Assembly (NCBI GenBank): GCA_035638775.1 | Contig: DASQZJ010000043.1 | Coordinates: 1 to 64,000, forward strand | Direction of reading: 5' to 3' | Length of the DNA: 64,000 nucleotides | DNA from: DASQZJ01 sp035638775 | Lineage (GTDB): Bacteria; Pseudomonadota; Gammaproteobacteria; UBA5335; SLRW01 | Shown here: positions 6,931 through 15,488 of the stretch, piece after piece | Numbering within the stretch: the stretch's first letter is position 1 | Layout of the letters: every line of letters starts with the position of its first letter | Translations under genes and position numbers: made by a program | The notes under the pieces: generated by a model | What the model was told of the DNA's origin: nothing | The model's database searches: none | The model's input: only the letters and a program-made list of their open reading frames with translations

Positions 6931-8936
6931 TCGCCGAGGATCTCCCGCAGGTTGGCCAGGTGGGCGCGCCCGCGCTCGATGCGGGTCCCGTGGTCCCTGG
7001 CGTGGCCGGGGCCTTCCCATTCGAGCTCCCCGGCCGGGAGCTCGTCCAGGAACCGGCTGGGTTGGCACTCGACCTCCTCGCCCGCGCGCCGCCGGCGCCG
7101 CGCCCAGGTCAGCGTCAGGCTGCGCCGGGCCCGGGTGATCCCGACGTAGGCGAGGCGGCGCTCTTCCTCGACGTCGTCGTTCTCGATGCTGGTGCGGTGC
7201 GGCAGGAGCTCTTCCTCCATCCCGGCCAGGAAGACGTGATCGAATTCCAGTCCCTTGGCGGCGTGCAGCGTCATCAGCTGGACCGCGTCGCCGGGGTCTT
7301 CCGATTCGCTGCGCTCGAGGATGCCCATCAGGCTGATGTGCGATACCAGCGACGCCAGCCCGGTCTCCCGGTCGGCCTGCCCGGCGAGCCGGGCGAGCCA
7401 GTCCGCCAGCTCGGCGACACTGCGCATGCGCCGCTCGGCCCGCCGGCTGTCGCGGCAGGTCTCGTACAGCCACGCCTCGTAGTCGAGGTCCGCCAGCAGC
7501 CATTCCAGCAGCTGCGGTACGGGCTCGCTGGCCGCCCGGCGGGCCGCTTCCTCCCGCCAGGTCGCGAACCGTTGCAGGCGCTGGTGGTAGCGCTCCGGGA
7601 GGTGCTGGCCGAGGCCCAGCTCGCTGCAGGCGGCGAGCAGGCTCACGCCGCGCTCGCGGGCGTAGGTGCCGAGACGCTCCAGCGTGGCGGCGCCGATCTC
7701 CCGGCGCGGCACGTTGACCACCCGCAGGAAGGCGGCATCGTCGTCCGGGTTGGCCAGCAGTCGCAGGTAGCCCATCAGGTCCTTGATCTCGCTGCGCTCG
7801 AAGAACGAGCCGCCGCCGCTGATGCGGTACGGGATCTGGTGCTCGCGCAGGGCCTTCTCGAACGGTTTCGACTGGTGATTGCCGCGGTAGAGGATGGCGT
7901 AGTCGCCCGGCCGCGTGCGATGCCGGAACCGGTGCTGGACGATCTCGGCCGCCACCCGCTCGGCCTCGCCCTCGGCATCCCGGCAGGCGATCACGCGCAC
8001 CGCTTCGCCGTTGCCGAGCTCGCTCCAGAGGCGCTTGTCGAACAGGTGGCCGTTGTTCGCGATCAGGCGGTTGGCCGCGCGCAGGATGCGCGCCGTGGAG
8101 CGGTAGTTCTGCTCCAGCTTGATCACCTTCAGACGCGGGTAATCGCGGCTCAGCTGCGCCAGGTTCTCCGGGCGTGCGCCGCGCCAGGCGTATACGGACT
8201 GGTCGTCGTCACCCACCACCGTGAAGCGCTCCGCCGGCCCGGCCAGGCTCCGCAGCAGCTGGTACTGGGCCTCGTTGGTGTCCTGGTACTCGTCCACCAG
8301 CAGGTAGTGCAAGCGGTTCTGCCAGCGCTCCCGGACCGCCGGATCGGCGCGCAGCAGGGCCACCGGGCGCGCGATCAGGTCGTCGAAGTCCACCGCGTTG
8401 TATGCGTGCAGGTGGCGGTTGTACTCGGCGTACAGCCGCGCGGCGGCCGCCTCCGCGTCATCCCCGGCGCGGGACAGCGCGGCGGCGGGGCCGATCAGCG
8501 CGCTCTTCCAGCCGGAGATGCGATGCTGCACGGCGTCGATGGCCCCGTCGTCGGTATCTGCGGCCCGCCGGGCGAGCTCGCGCAGCAGGCCGGCGCTGTC
8601 CTCGGCGTCGAATATCGAGAATCCGGCCCGCAGACCGGCCGCTGACGCCTCGCGCTGCAGCATGCGCAGGCCCAGGCTGTGGAAGGTGCACACCAGCAGG
8701 CCGCGGCCCCCGGCGGGGCCGAGCAGCGCCGCCACGCGCTCCTTCATTTCGCGCGCGGCCTTGTTGGTGAAGGTGACGGCGCCGATGCGTCCCGGCGGGA
8801 TGCCGCATTCGCGAACCAGGTACGCGATCTTGTGGCTGATCACGCGGGTCTTGCCGCTTCCGGCACCGGCCAGCACCAGCGCGGGCCCGTCGACGTGGCG
8901 GATGGCGGCTTGCTGTTGCGGATTCAGGGCGGACAT
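6927..8936 (-). CDS. rep: ATP-dependent DNA helicase Rep
   Basis: A 669-residue superfamily 1A helicase (E. coli Rep is 673). Motifs in order: Walker A LAGAGSGKTRV near residue 20, AVTFTNKAAREMKERV (motif Ia), LVDEYQDTN (II), VGDDDQSVYAWRGA (III), KLEQNYRS (IV), and VQLMTLHAAKGLEFD with GITRAR (V and VI). The opening MSALNPQQQAAIRHVDGPALV resembles Rep more than UvrD, and no RecB-type nuclease tail is present. It unwinds 3'-5' and helps replisomes past protein roadblocks. The next gene upstream starts 49 bases away and may share the transcript. The ribosome-binding site is weak. Confidence 0.9.
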   Translation of the reverse strand: MSALNPQQQAAIRHVDGPALVLAGAGSGKTRVISHKIAYLVRECGIPPGRIGAVTFTNKAAREMKERVAALLGPAGGRGLLVCTFHSLGLRMLQREASAAGLRAGFSIFDAEDSAGLLRELARRAADTDDGAIDAVQHRISGWKSALIGPAAALSRAGDDAEAAAARLYAEYNRHLHAYNAVDFDDLIARPVALLRADPAVRERWQNRLHYLLVDEYQDTNEAQYQLLRSLAGPAERFTVVGDDDQSVYAWRGARPENLAQLSRDYPRLKVIKLEQNYRSTARILRAANRLIANNGHLFDKRLWSELGNGEAVRVIACRDAEGEAERVAAEIVQHRFRHRTRPGDYAILYRGNHQSKPFEKALREHQIPYRISGGGSFFERSEIKDLMGYLRLLANPDDDAAFLRVVNVPRREIGAATLERLGTYARERGVSLLAACSELGLGQHLPERYHQRLQRFATWREEAARRAASEPVPQLLEWLLADLDYEAWLYETCRDSRRAERRMRSVAELADWLARLAGQADRETGLASLVSHISLMGILERSESEDPGDAVQLMTLHAAKGLEFDHVFLAGMEEELLPHRTSIENDDVEEERRLAYVGITRARRSLTLTWARRRRRAGEEVECQPSRFLDELPAGELEWEGPGHARDHGTRIERGRAHLANLREILGD

Positions 8937-8985
8937 CGGCGGGCCTGGTGAAAAGGCGGGATTGTAGCCCGGGCGCGGCGTGGCG

Positions 8986-9654
8986 TCAGGCCTCTCCCGC
9001 CAGGCGGACGGAGCCGTCGTCGGCCTTGAACCGCAGCACCCGGTCGGCGTCACGGAAGGCGCGCGTCGCGACGCCCGGGGCCAGTGCCTCCCCGGGCGCG
9101 AGCGTGAGCAGCACCCCCAGCGGCCCCATCACCTGCCGGTCCACGTCCTCCAGGCTGTTCAGGGAAGTGAGCGGCAGTACGTATGCCCAGTAGGTATCCG
9201 AGTCGTCCTGCCAGGCGAACAGGCGCGAGTCGAACAGCTCGAACCAGTGCCCCTCCCACAGCTCCAGGGTGTCGCGCAGGTCGAAGCGCGCCTCCGGCTC
9301 GCGGTAGCCCCAGGGGCCGTCGCTGGCGTAGAGCACGCTGAGCAGCGACTGCGTGCCGGCGGGGTGCGCGTCGTGCTCGTTGCCGAAGTCGACCTGGATC
9401 GCGACATACTCGCGCGGGCTCTGGCGGTCCCGCGCCAGTTCGAAGTTCGACACCCAGCCGTAGGGGATCCAGTTGCCGGGATCGGTACAGACGTCGTCCT
9501 CGACGAACTGCAGGTAGCCGACGCCGAGACGCTCGCCCAGGCTCTCGAGGCGGTCCTGGATGGTATCCAGCAGGCTCGTGGTCTGGGCGGTGACATCGGC
9601 CAGCAGCCGCGTGGCCCAGAAGATCTGTTCTCCCAGAGGGGTCTCGCTGGTCAT
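8986..9654 (-). CDS. Conserved hypothetical protein
   Basis: A 222-residue soluble, acidic protein that I do not recognise. It opens with MTSETPLGEQIFWATRLLADV, has a helical first third, and a middle rich in aromatic residues (WIPYGWVSNFEL, DTLELWEGHWFELFDSR, DTYWAYVLPL). There is no signal peptide, membrane segment or evident catalytic motif. Base composition is like that of its neighbours. It lies in a minus-strand run with an equally anonymous gene upstream (31 bases) and rep downstream. Coding status is supported by amino-acid composition and by absence of a competing frame. Confidence 0.6.
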   Translation of the reverse strand: MTSETPLGEQIFWATRLLADVTAQTTSLLDTIQDRLESLGERLGVGYLQFVEDDVCTDPGNWIPYGWVSNFELARDRQSPREYVAIQVDFGNEHDAHPAGTQSLLSVLYASDGPWGYREPEARFDLRDTLELWEGHWFELFDSRLFAWQDDSDTYWAYVLPLTSLNSLEDVDRQVMGPLGVLLTLAPGEALAPGVATRAFRDADRVLRFKADDGSVRLAGEA

Positions 9655-9685
9655 TAGCTCTTTCCTGGTCGTGGCCCGGTCCGGA

Positions 9686-10393
9686 TCAGTGAAGCGTACG
9701 GTCGCGGCGATGGCTCATGGGATGGAAGAAGGCGGCACGGCGCCGCTGCGGCGTCAGGCGGTAACGCCCGGCCAGCGCCGCGAAGCCCGCGAACGGGTGC
9801 CAGAACACCCGACGTCCGGGTCGCAGGGCCGTCCCCGCCCGGATGCCGGCGAAGCCGGAGAACGGCCGCACATTCAGGCAGGCCAGCAGCTCCAGCACGT
9901 CGGCGGCCCACAGTGACGCGGCCCGGGGCCAGTGCCTGCGCCCGGACGTGAGCACCTCGGCGAAGCCGGCCCAGCTCAGCGTCCCGATCCGCTCGTCGAG
10001 CGCACCCGTCGCCGGGCCGCTGTCGCCGACCACCAGCAGGTGCCGCTCGACCCGGTCCCCGACCGGGGCCGGCGACCTGGCGTGGCGGGCGCGGTGGCCC
10101 CAGGCGACGTCCGCGAGCACCGCCAGGGTGGCTCCGGCCGGGTCGCGGAACGTGGCCGCGAGATCGTGCCCCCGCCCCGGCTCCTGGTGCGGCCAGAATT
10201 CCAGGCGCCAGCCCTCGGGCTGCCACCCGTGCGCGGGCCCTCGCCCGCCGGCCGCCGCCAGCAGATCCTGGAAGACAGGCCATGCGTCCCGGGCCGGAAC
10301 GTAGGCCAGTCCGCCGAACACCAGCGACGTGACCTCGTCCCGGCGCAGGTCGCGGCGCTGGCGTCCGCGATGCCGAATGATTGCCTGGAGCAT
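9686..10393 (-). CDS. Hypothetical protein
   Basis: A 235-residue soluble protein with no recognised domain. I chose the ATG at 10393 (MLQAIIRHRGRQRRDLRRDE) because the frame further upstream runs through an intergenic repeat at 10447-10552, which would supply an artificial N-terminus. The central part, LVFGGLAYVPARDAWPVF followed by GWRLEFWPHQ, has alternating strand-like segments; the C-terminus is Arg-rich (TPQRRRAAFFHPMSHRR). No signal peptide. Function unknown; the only context is the neighbouring anonymous gene and comM upstream. Confidence 0.5.
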   Translation of the reverse strand: MLQAIIRHRGRQRRDLRRDEVTSLVFGGLAYVPARDAWPVFQDLLAAAGGRGPAHGWQPEGWRLEFWPHQEPGRGHDLAATFRDPAGATLAVLADVAWGHRARHARSPAPVGDRVERHLLVVGDSGPATGALDERIGTLSWAGFAEVLTSGRRHWPRAASLWAADVLELLACLNVRPFSGFAGIRAGTALRPGRRVFWHPFAGFAALAGRYRLTPQRRRAAFFHPMSHRRDRTLH

Positions 10394-10446
10394 CTGGTCC
10401 GGTCCCCCGGATGCGTGCGAAGCCGGCAGCGTGGCGCCGGATGTCA

Positions 10447-10552
10447 GGAAGATTGGTACTAACCCGGTCCGGGGTAATGCCACATCTCCTCGTGCCTTGC
10501 CACAGCGGCTCAGGGTGCCGCCGAGACCGGGCAATACCTTCTGGAAGACTGG
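10447..10552. repeat. Intergenic repeat element, copy A
   Basis: The 65 bases at 10488-10552 match, in inverted orientation, 40968-41032 at 55 of 65 positions. The shared end is CAATACCTTCTGGAAGA plus YTGG. The left part, GGTACTAACCCGGTCCGGGG at 10455-10474 and the following AATGCCAC, resembles a third site at 52896-52924. The copy lies between comM and an unrecognised gene. No coding content; it looks like a small non-autonomous repeat family. Confidence 0.7.
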
Positions 10553-10603
10553 TCGTAGCATACGACGCCGCGCGCCGGGCCGCGAGAGGCGTGGTCACGC
10601 GCA

Positions 10604-12124
10604 TCAGCGCTCGGCGAGCCGGCGGTCGAGCTGCCGGTACTGCACGGCTTCCCCGACGTGCGCGGCGCCGACACGGGTCTCCCCGGCGAGGTCCGCGATG
10701 GTGCGCGCCGTACGCAGTACCCGGTGATAGGCACGCGCGGTCAGGCCCAGGCGCTCCAGCGCCGATTCCAGCAGGGCGCGCCCGGCCGCGTCGGGCCGAC
10801 ACCAGGTCTCCACCTCGCTGCCGCTGAGGCGGGCGTTGGGCTTTCCCGCGCGCTCCAGCTGGCGCAGGCGCGCGGTTCGGACGCGTGCGCGGACGTCGCA
10901 ACTGGGCTCGCCGTCGGGCTGCTCCTCCAGCATCAGGCGGTGCGGAACGGGCGGCATCTCGACGTGCAGGTCGATGCGATCCAGCACCGGCCCGGAGACC
11001 CGCGCGCGGTAGCGTCGCACCTGTTCCGCGGTGCAGCGACAGCCGCTGCGCGCGTCCCCCAGGTGTCCGCAGGGGCAAGGGTTCATCGCGGCCACCATCT
11101 GGAAGCGGGCCGGGTAGGTGGCCTGGCGCGCGGCCCGGGAGATGTTGATATGACCCGTCTCCAGCGGCTCGCGCAGGACCTCCAGCACGCGCCGGTCGAA
11201 CTCCGGCAGCTCGTCCAGGAACAGCACGCCGCGGTGGGCCAGCGAGATCTCGCCGGGTCGCGGCACCGGCCCCCCGCCCACCAGGGCCACGGCCGAGGCG
11301 GTGTGGTGCGGCGCGCGGTAGGGGCGCTGTCCCCAGGCGTCGGCACGAAAGCCGCCGTTGCTGATCGAGGCGATGGTGGCGCACTCCAGCGCCTCCTCTT
11401 CCCGCATGGGCGGCAGGATCCCCGGCAACCGCCGCGCGAGCATGCTCTTGCCGGTGCCGGGCGGTCCGATAAGGAGCAGGCTGTGCTCGCCGGCCGCGGC
11501 GACCTCCAGCGCCCGCTTGGCGGCCGGCTGGCCACGCACCTCGCGGAGGTCGGGTCCGGGCTCGGGATCCGCCGCGGGGCCGGGCGCTTCGGCCTCCAGC
11601 GGCGGCAGGCACCGATCCCCGGTAACGTGACCGCAGACTTCCAGCAGGTGGGATGCCGGGTGGACGGGCACCGCGCGTGCCAGGGCGGCCTCCGCCGCCG
11701 ACTCGGACGGCAGCAGCAGGCGGCGCCCCGCGCGCCCGGCATGGACGGCGGCGGGCAGCGCGCCCCGGACGGGGCGCAGGGCACCGCTCAGTGACAGCTC
11801 TCCCACCAGCTCGAGCTCCGCGAGCGGCCGGGCGGGGATCTGGCCCGAGGCGGCCAGGATCCCCACCGCGATCGGCAGATCGAAACGGCCGCCGTCCTTG
11901 GGCAGGTCGGCAGGAGCCAGGTTCACGGTGATGCGGCGGGCGGGAAAGTCGCAGCCGCTGTTGAGCAGTGCCGCCCGTACGCGGTCCTTGCTCTCCTTCA
12001 CCGCGGTCTCGGGCAGGCCGACGATCGACAGCGACGGCAGGCCGTTGGCGAGATGCACCTCCACCGTGACCGGCGGCGCGTCCAGGCCGAGCTGGGCCCG
12101 GCTGTGGACGGTTGCGAGCGTCAT
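10604..12124 (-). CDS. comM: YifB/ComM family Mg-chelatase-like AAA ATPase
   Basis: A 506-residue protein of full family length. The N-terminal LonC-like part (QLGLDAPPVTVEVHLANGLP, LPETAVKESKDRVRAAL) is followed by an AAA+ domain with Walker A LLIGPPGTGKSMLARRLPG, FRAPHHT-type motif (YRAPHHTASAVAL), Walker B GVLFLDELPEF and a cysteine cluster NPCPCGHLGDARSGCRC. In naturally competent Gammaproteobacteria ComM is a hexameric helicase that drives branch migration during integration of transforming DNA; in others the role is less clear. It follows ubiK at 61 bases, a common pairing. The ATG at 12124 begins the conserved MTLATVHSRAQLGL. Confidence 0.88.
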   Translation of the reverse strand: MTLATVHSRAQLGLDAPPVTVEVHLANGLPSLSIVGLPETAVKESKDRVRAALLNSGCDFPARRITVNLAPADLPKDGGRFDLPIAVGILAASGQIPARPLAELELVGELSLSGALRPVRGALPAAVHAGRAGRRLLLPSESAAEAALARAVPVHPASHLLEVCGHVTGDRCLPPLEAEAPGPAADPEPGPDLREVRGQPAAKRALEVAAAGEHSLLLIGPPGTGKSMLARRLPGILPPMREEEALECATIASISNGGFRADAWGQRPYRAPHHTASAVALVGGGPVPRPGEISLAHRGVLFLDELPEFDRRVLEVLREPLETGHINISRAARQATYPARFQMVAAMNPCPCGHLGDARSGCRCTAEQVRRYRARVSGPVLDRIDLHVEMPPVPHRLMLEEQPDGEPSCDVRARVRTARLRQLERAGKPNARLSGSEVETWCRPDAAGRALLESALERLGLTARAYHRVLRTARTIADLAGETRVGAAHVGEAVQYRQLDRRLAER

Positions 12125-12185
12125 GTCTCCCTTCCCTGGGTTGCGATGGACGGGGCCCTTGCGCGCGCTCCCTGCGCGGGCTCGC

Positions 12186-12449
12186 TCAACCCTGGCCGCG
12201 CTTGCCCTTTCTGCCGCCCTCCAGCTCCGCGATGCGCTGCTCGAGCTCGCCCAGGCGGGTGCGGGTGCGCTCCAGTACGGCCCGCTGCACTTCAAACTCC
12301 TCGCGGGTGACGAGGTCCAGGCGTTCCAGGCTGCTCTGGATCACCGCCCGGAAGTTGCGTCTCAGGTCCTCGCGCAGCGCGTCCAGCCCCGGCGGCAGCC
12401 GCGAGGACAGGCGGTCGCTCAGATCCTCTGCGAATCGGTCCCGGTCCAT
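12186..12449 (-). CDS. ubiK: Ubiquinone biosynthesis accessory factor UbiK
   Basis: An 87-residue BMFP-type protein. The sequence FRAVIQSSLERLDLVTREEFEVQRAVL (in two conserved parts, around residues 33-60) followed by RTRTRLGELEQRIAELEG is the UbiK/YqiC pattern: an amphipathic helix, then a C-terminal coiled coil. UbiK binds UbiJ and helps assemble the soluble complex that makes ubiquinone. That is relevant here because ubiquinone is the precursor of rhodoquinone made by RquA in the same region. The tail GGRKGKRGQG is basic. It probably shares a transcript with comM. Confidence 0.85.
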   Translation of the reverse strand: MDRDRFAEDLSDRLSSRLPPGLDALREDLRRNFRAVIQSSLERLDLVTREEFEVQRAVLERTRTRLGELEQRIAELEGGRKGKRGQG

Positions 12450-12529
12450 GTCTTCGTCCCCCGGTGATGTGTTCCAGCCTTCAGTCTAGGGCGTTGCGGC
12501 CGGCGATGCACACCGCGGATGCGGCCTGC

Positions 12530-12546
12530 CGCACCAGGATGGTGCA
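12530..12546 (+). promoter_or_regulatory. NtrC-binding site
   Basis: CGCACCAGGATGGTGCA matches the NtrC consensus TGCACYA-N3-TGGTGCA at all but the first defined base and contains the perfect palindrome GCACCA-GGA-TGGTGC. It lies about 100 bases upstream of a sigma-54 promoter, the usual enhancer distance. Further GGTGC-type half-sites occur at 12570-12597. It predicts activation of the glnK-amtB cluster under nitrogen limitation. Confidence 0.75.
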
Positions 12547-12638
12547 GTCGCTTCCCGCGCTCCCCGTTTCGGTGCAGGCATTCGCGCGGCGCGGTGCTAC
12601 TTTTGCCTCGGGGCGCCGCAGGACGCGGGAATCAGGGG

Positions 12639-12656
12639 TTGGCACGGTTCCTGCTA
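12639..12656 (+). promoter_or_regulatory. Sigma-54 (RpoN) promoter for the porin-glnK-amtB cluster
   Basis: TTGGCACGGTTCCTGCTA fits the consensus TGGCAC-N5-TTGC, with GG at 12641-12642 and GC at 12653-12654, the required 12-base register. It lies about 70 bases before the porin ATG, giving a predicted start near 12667. An NtrC site lies upstream. Confidence 0.82.
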
Positions 12657-12725
12657 GCAGGACGGTGCGGAGGCGGCAGCGCCTCGAACCGTAACGCAAC
12701 CGACCCACTCAGGGAGCAACCGACA

Positions 12726-13427
12726 ATGCGCAAACTGGTACTAATGGGCACCGCCGCCGCTCTGGTGGCCTTCGCCGGCGTCGCCCAGGCCCGGGACCAG
12801 GTGACGGGCAACGTGGACCTGACCTCGGACTACCTGTTCCGGGGGATCACCCAGACCAACCACAAGCCGGCCATCCAGGGCGGCCTGGACTATTCCAGCA
12901 AGATCGGCGTGTACGCGGGCCTGTGGGGCTCCAACGTCAACTTCGGCCCGGCGGACGGGACCAGCCAGGAGCTCGACACCTACGCCGGCTACAGCGCCAG
13001 TGCGGGTCCGATCGGCTACGACGTCGGGGTCATCTATTACAACTACCCGGGCGGCATCAACACCGACAACTTCTACGAGGTCTACGGCAAGGTCAGCTGG
13101 CAGGGCCTGACCCTGGGCAATGCCTGGAGCCACGACTACTTCGGGGGGACCGGCACGTCCAACTATCTCTCCGCCGACTACGACATCCCCGCGAACCTGC
13201 CGGCGGGCCTCTCCATCAGCCTGCATGCCGGGCACCAGTGGATCGCCGACAACGCGGCCTGGGGCACGCCCGACTACACCGACTACGGCCTGAGCGTGTC
13301 GAAGGACTTCGCCGGGCTGACGTGGAAGCTCGCCTACTCGGACACCAACCTGAGCAAGAGCGAGTGCTTCGGCGGATCGAACCTGTGCGAGGGCACCGGC
13401 GTCCTCTCCGTCGGCAAGAACTTCTAG
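12726..13427 (+). CDS. TorF family putative porin
   Basis: A 233-residue outer-membrane beta-barrel protein. The signal peptide MRKLVLMGTAAALVAFAGVAQA is followed by VTGNVDLTSDYLFRGITQT, the hallmark of the TorF/Gcw_chp family. The remainder consists of alternating amphipathic strands rich in Tyr, Gly and Asp and ends in VGKNF, a C-terminal Phe expected for outer-membrane insertion. Members are often found upstream of glnK-amtB, and here the gene is first behind the sigma-54 promoter with glnK only 33 bases downstream. A role in passage of nitrogen compounds across the outer membrane is plausible but not demonstrated. Confidence 0.85.
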   Translation: MRKLVLMGTAAALVAFAGVAQARDQVTGNVDLTSDYLFRGITQTNHKPAIQGGLDYSSKIGVYAGLWGSNVNFGPADGTSQELDTYAGYSASAGPIGYDVGVIYYNYPGGINTDNFYEVYGKVSWQGLTLGNAWSHDYFGGTGTSNYLSADYDIPANLPAGLSISLHAGHQWIADNAAWGTPDYTDYGLSVSKDFAGLTWKLAYSDTNLSKSECFGGSNLCEGTGVLSVGKNF

Positions 13428-13460
13428 CCGCTCCGGCCCGGCCGGACCAAGGAGCCTGAA

Positions 13461-13799
13461 ATGAAGCTGATCACGGCAATCATCAAGCCCTTCAAGCTCG
13501 ATGACGTGCGCGAGGCCCTCTCCGATGTCGGGGTGCAGGGCATCACTGTCACCGAGGTGAAGGGTTTCGGCCGGCAGAAAGGCCACACCGAGCTGTACCG
13601 GGGCGCCGAGTACGTCGTCGATTTCCTGCCCAAGGTGAAGATCGAGGTCGCCGCCCCGGCCGAGACGGCCGAGCAGGTGATCGAGGCCATCACCAACGCG
13701 GCCCGCACCGGCAAGATCGGTGACGGCAAGATCTTCGTCACGGCGCTGGAGCAGGCCGTGCGCATCCGCACCGGCGAGACCGGCGCGGACGCGCTCTGA
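13461..13799 (+). CDS. glnK: PII signal protein, first copy
   Basis: A 112-residue PII protein of exact family length. The T-loop carries Y51 in GHTELYRGAEYVVDFLPK, the residue uridylylated by GlnD, and GKIGDGKIFV with RIRTGETGADAL forms the ATP/2-oxoglutarate-binding part. It senses nitrogen and energy status and blocks the AmtB channel when nitrogen is sufficient. An AAGGAG lies six bases before the ATG. Placement before amtB and behind a sigma-54 promoter favours GlnK over GlnB. It differs from the second copy mainly in the B-loop region (residues 66-75) and near VTALEQ versus VYSLDQ. Confidence 0.92.
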   Translation: MKLITAIIKPFKLDDVREALSDVGVQGITVTEVKGFGRQKGHTELYRGAEYVVDFLPKVKIEVAAPAETAEQVIEAITNAARTGKIGDGKIFVTALEQAVRIRTGETGADAL

Positions 13800-13825
13800 G
13801 ACCTCGGGAAAAGGGGAGTACCGAA

Positions 13826-15139
13826 ATGGCTCGTCGATACAAGTACACGCTCGGCTGGTTCGCCGTGGCGCTCATGGCGCTGGCGGCCCCGGCGGCGCTG
13901 GCCGCCGGCACGACGCCGACCCTGAGCGCGGGCGACACTGCCTGGATGCTCACCTCGGTCGCGCTGGTGCTGTTCATGACCGTCCCCGGCCTTTCGCTGT
14001 TCTACGCCGGCATGGTCCGCAGCAAGAACGCCCTGTCGGTGATGATGCAGTGCTTCGCCATCACCTGCCTGGTGACGGTGCTGTGGATGCTGTTCGACTA
14101 CAGCCTGGCGTTCAGCGGCGGGGGCGCCGCACAGCCCCTGATCGGGGGCCTGACCAAGGCCTTCCTGGCCGGCATGGGCAGGAACACCCTGAGCGGCAGC
14201 ATTCCGGAAACCGTGTTCTCCATGTTCCAGCTCACCTTCGCCATCATCACCCCGGCGCTGATCGTCGGCGCGTTCGTCGAACGCATGAAGTTCTCGGCGA
14301 TGATGTGGTTCATGGGGATCTGGGTCACCGTGGTCTACGCACCGATCGCGCACTGGGTCTGGGGCGGCGGCTGGCTCGGCAGCCTCGGCGTGATGGACTT
14401 CGCCGGCGGCACCGTGGTGCACATCAACGCCGGCATCGCGGGCCTGGTCACGGCGCTGGTGCTGGGCAAGCGCAAGGGCTATCCGACCACCGCCATGCCG
14501 CCGCACAACATGATGCTGACGGTGATCGGCGCCGGCATGCTCTGGGTCGGCTGGTTCGGGTTCAATGCCGGCAGCGAGCTGGCGGCCGACGGTGTGGCGG
14601 GCATGGCGATGATGGTTACGCAGATCGCTACCGCGACGGCCGCCCTCACCTGGATGTTCGCCGAGTGGCTGCTGCACGGCAAGCCCAGCGCACTGGGGAT
14701 CGTGTCGGGCGCGGTGGCCGGGCTGGTCGCGATCACGCCGGCGTCCGGCTTCGTCGGCCCGATGGGCGCGCTGCTCATCGGGATCGCCTGCGGCATCGGG
14801 TGTTTCTACGCCGCGACGCGTCTCAAGCCGGCGCTCGGCTACGACGACTCGCTGGACACCTTCGGCGTGCACGGGGTCGGCGGGATCATCGGCGCGCTGC
14901 TGACGGGCGTCTTCGTGGCCGCGAAGTTCGGCGGCGCGGGGCTTCCCCACGGCGTGAGCATGGGTGACCAGTTCCTCAAGCAGTGCCTGGGCGTCGGCGT
15001 GACCCTGGTCTACGACGCGGTACTGACCTTCATCATCCTCAAGGTCATCGATGCGGTCATCGGACTGCGCGTGAACGAGGAGCAGGAAACGGAGGGTCTG
15101 GACCTGGCCCTTCACGACGAGCGCAGCTACAGCCTCTGA
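13826..15139 (+). CDS. amtB: Ammonium transporter, first copy
   Basis: A 437-residue Amt/MEP/Rh channel. A signal-like N-terminus (MARRYKYTLGWFAVALMAL... ending near ALAA) precedes eleven transmembrane helices. FYAGMVRSKNALSVMMQCF is the family signature. The twin pore histidines lie in VVHINAGIAGLV and FGVHGVGGIIGALL, and FAGGTVVHIN includes the conserved D-F-A-G-G segment. It conducts ammonia/ammonium across the inner membrane and is gated by GlnK. It follows glnK by 26 bases with a GGGGAG ribosome-binding site. The C-terminal tail QETEGLDLALHDERSY is the cytoplasmic GlnK-contact region. Confidence 0.93.
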   Translation: MARRYKYTLGWFAVALMALAAPAALAAGTTPTLSAGDTAWMLTSVALVLFMTVPGLSLFYAGMVRSKNALSVMMQCFAITCLVTVLWMLFDYSLAFSGGGAAQPLIGGLTKAFLAGMGRNTLSGSIPETVFSMFQLTFAIITPALIVGAFVERMKFSAMMWFMGIWVTVVYAPIAHWVWGGGWLGSLGVMDFAGGTVVHINAGIAGLVTALVLGKRKGYPTTAMPPHNMMLTVIGAGMLWVGWFGFNAGSELAADGVAGMAMMVTQIATATAALTWMFAEWLLHGKPSALGIVSGAVAGLVAITPASGFVGPMGALLIGIACGIGCFYAATRLKPALGYDDSLDTFGVHGVGGIIGALLTGVFVAAKFGGAGLPHGVSMGDQFLKQCLGVGVTLVYDAVLTFIILKVIDAVIGLRVNEEQETEGLDLALHDERSYSL

Positions 15140-15488
15140 CGCGGGGCTGGTACAGCAAGCGCCGCGATCGATGACGGCGCGCGGAAAGCGGCGGCGGACG
15201 CCTTCGGGGTGTCCGCCGCCTCCGTCGTTTCACAACGGGAAGGCGCAGATCGAGCCGGGGCGGGTCCGGGCAGGGGCCGGCACCCGCGAAATCCGGTTCA
15301 TGCGCAGCAGGGGAGTGCCGCCGGCGGATCGCCGTGCGGAGTTCGCGGAGACCGGTCCGACGAGCCGCCGGTTCCGCGTTCCGTGCGGTTGACGGGGACG
15401 TCGGCGGAAGCAGGACGGGTGCGCGTGCGCGCCGGGCTTTCCGGTGCCGCCGCGCGGTTTGCGTTTTCATCGAGGAGAGGACATCGAG
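15140..15488 (+). other. 349-bp gap between the two amtB genes
   Basis: No gene is supported. The stretch carries a strong hairpin at 15190-15220 (listed separately) soon after the first amtB, and a GAGGAGAGG ribosome-binding site at its end for the second amtB. I looked for a second sigma-54 promoter (GG-N10-GC in a TGGCAC context) and found none, so transcription of the downstream pair may depend on readthrough or on a promoter I cannot recognise. Confidence 0.5.
15190..15220 (+). terminator. Hairpin terminator after first amtB
   Basis: GGCGGCGGACGCC and GGTGTCCGCCGCC pair over 13 bases with one G-U, around the loop TTCGG. It is followed by TCCGTCGTTT, a weak T-rich tail. It lies 50 bases after the amtB stop. 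The stem is very stable, but the poor T-run means it could be partial, allowing some readthrough into the second amtB. Confidence 0.6.
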
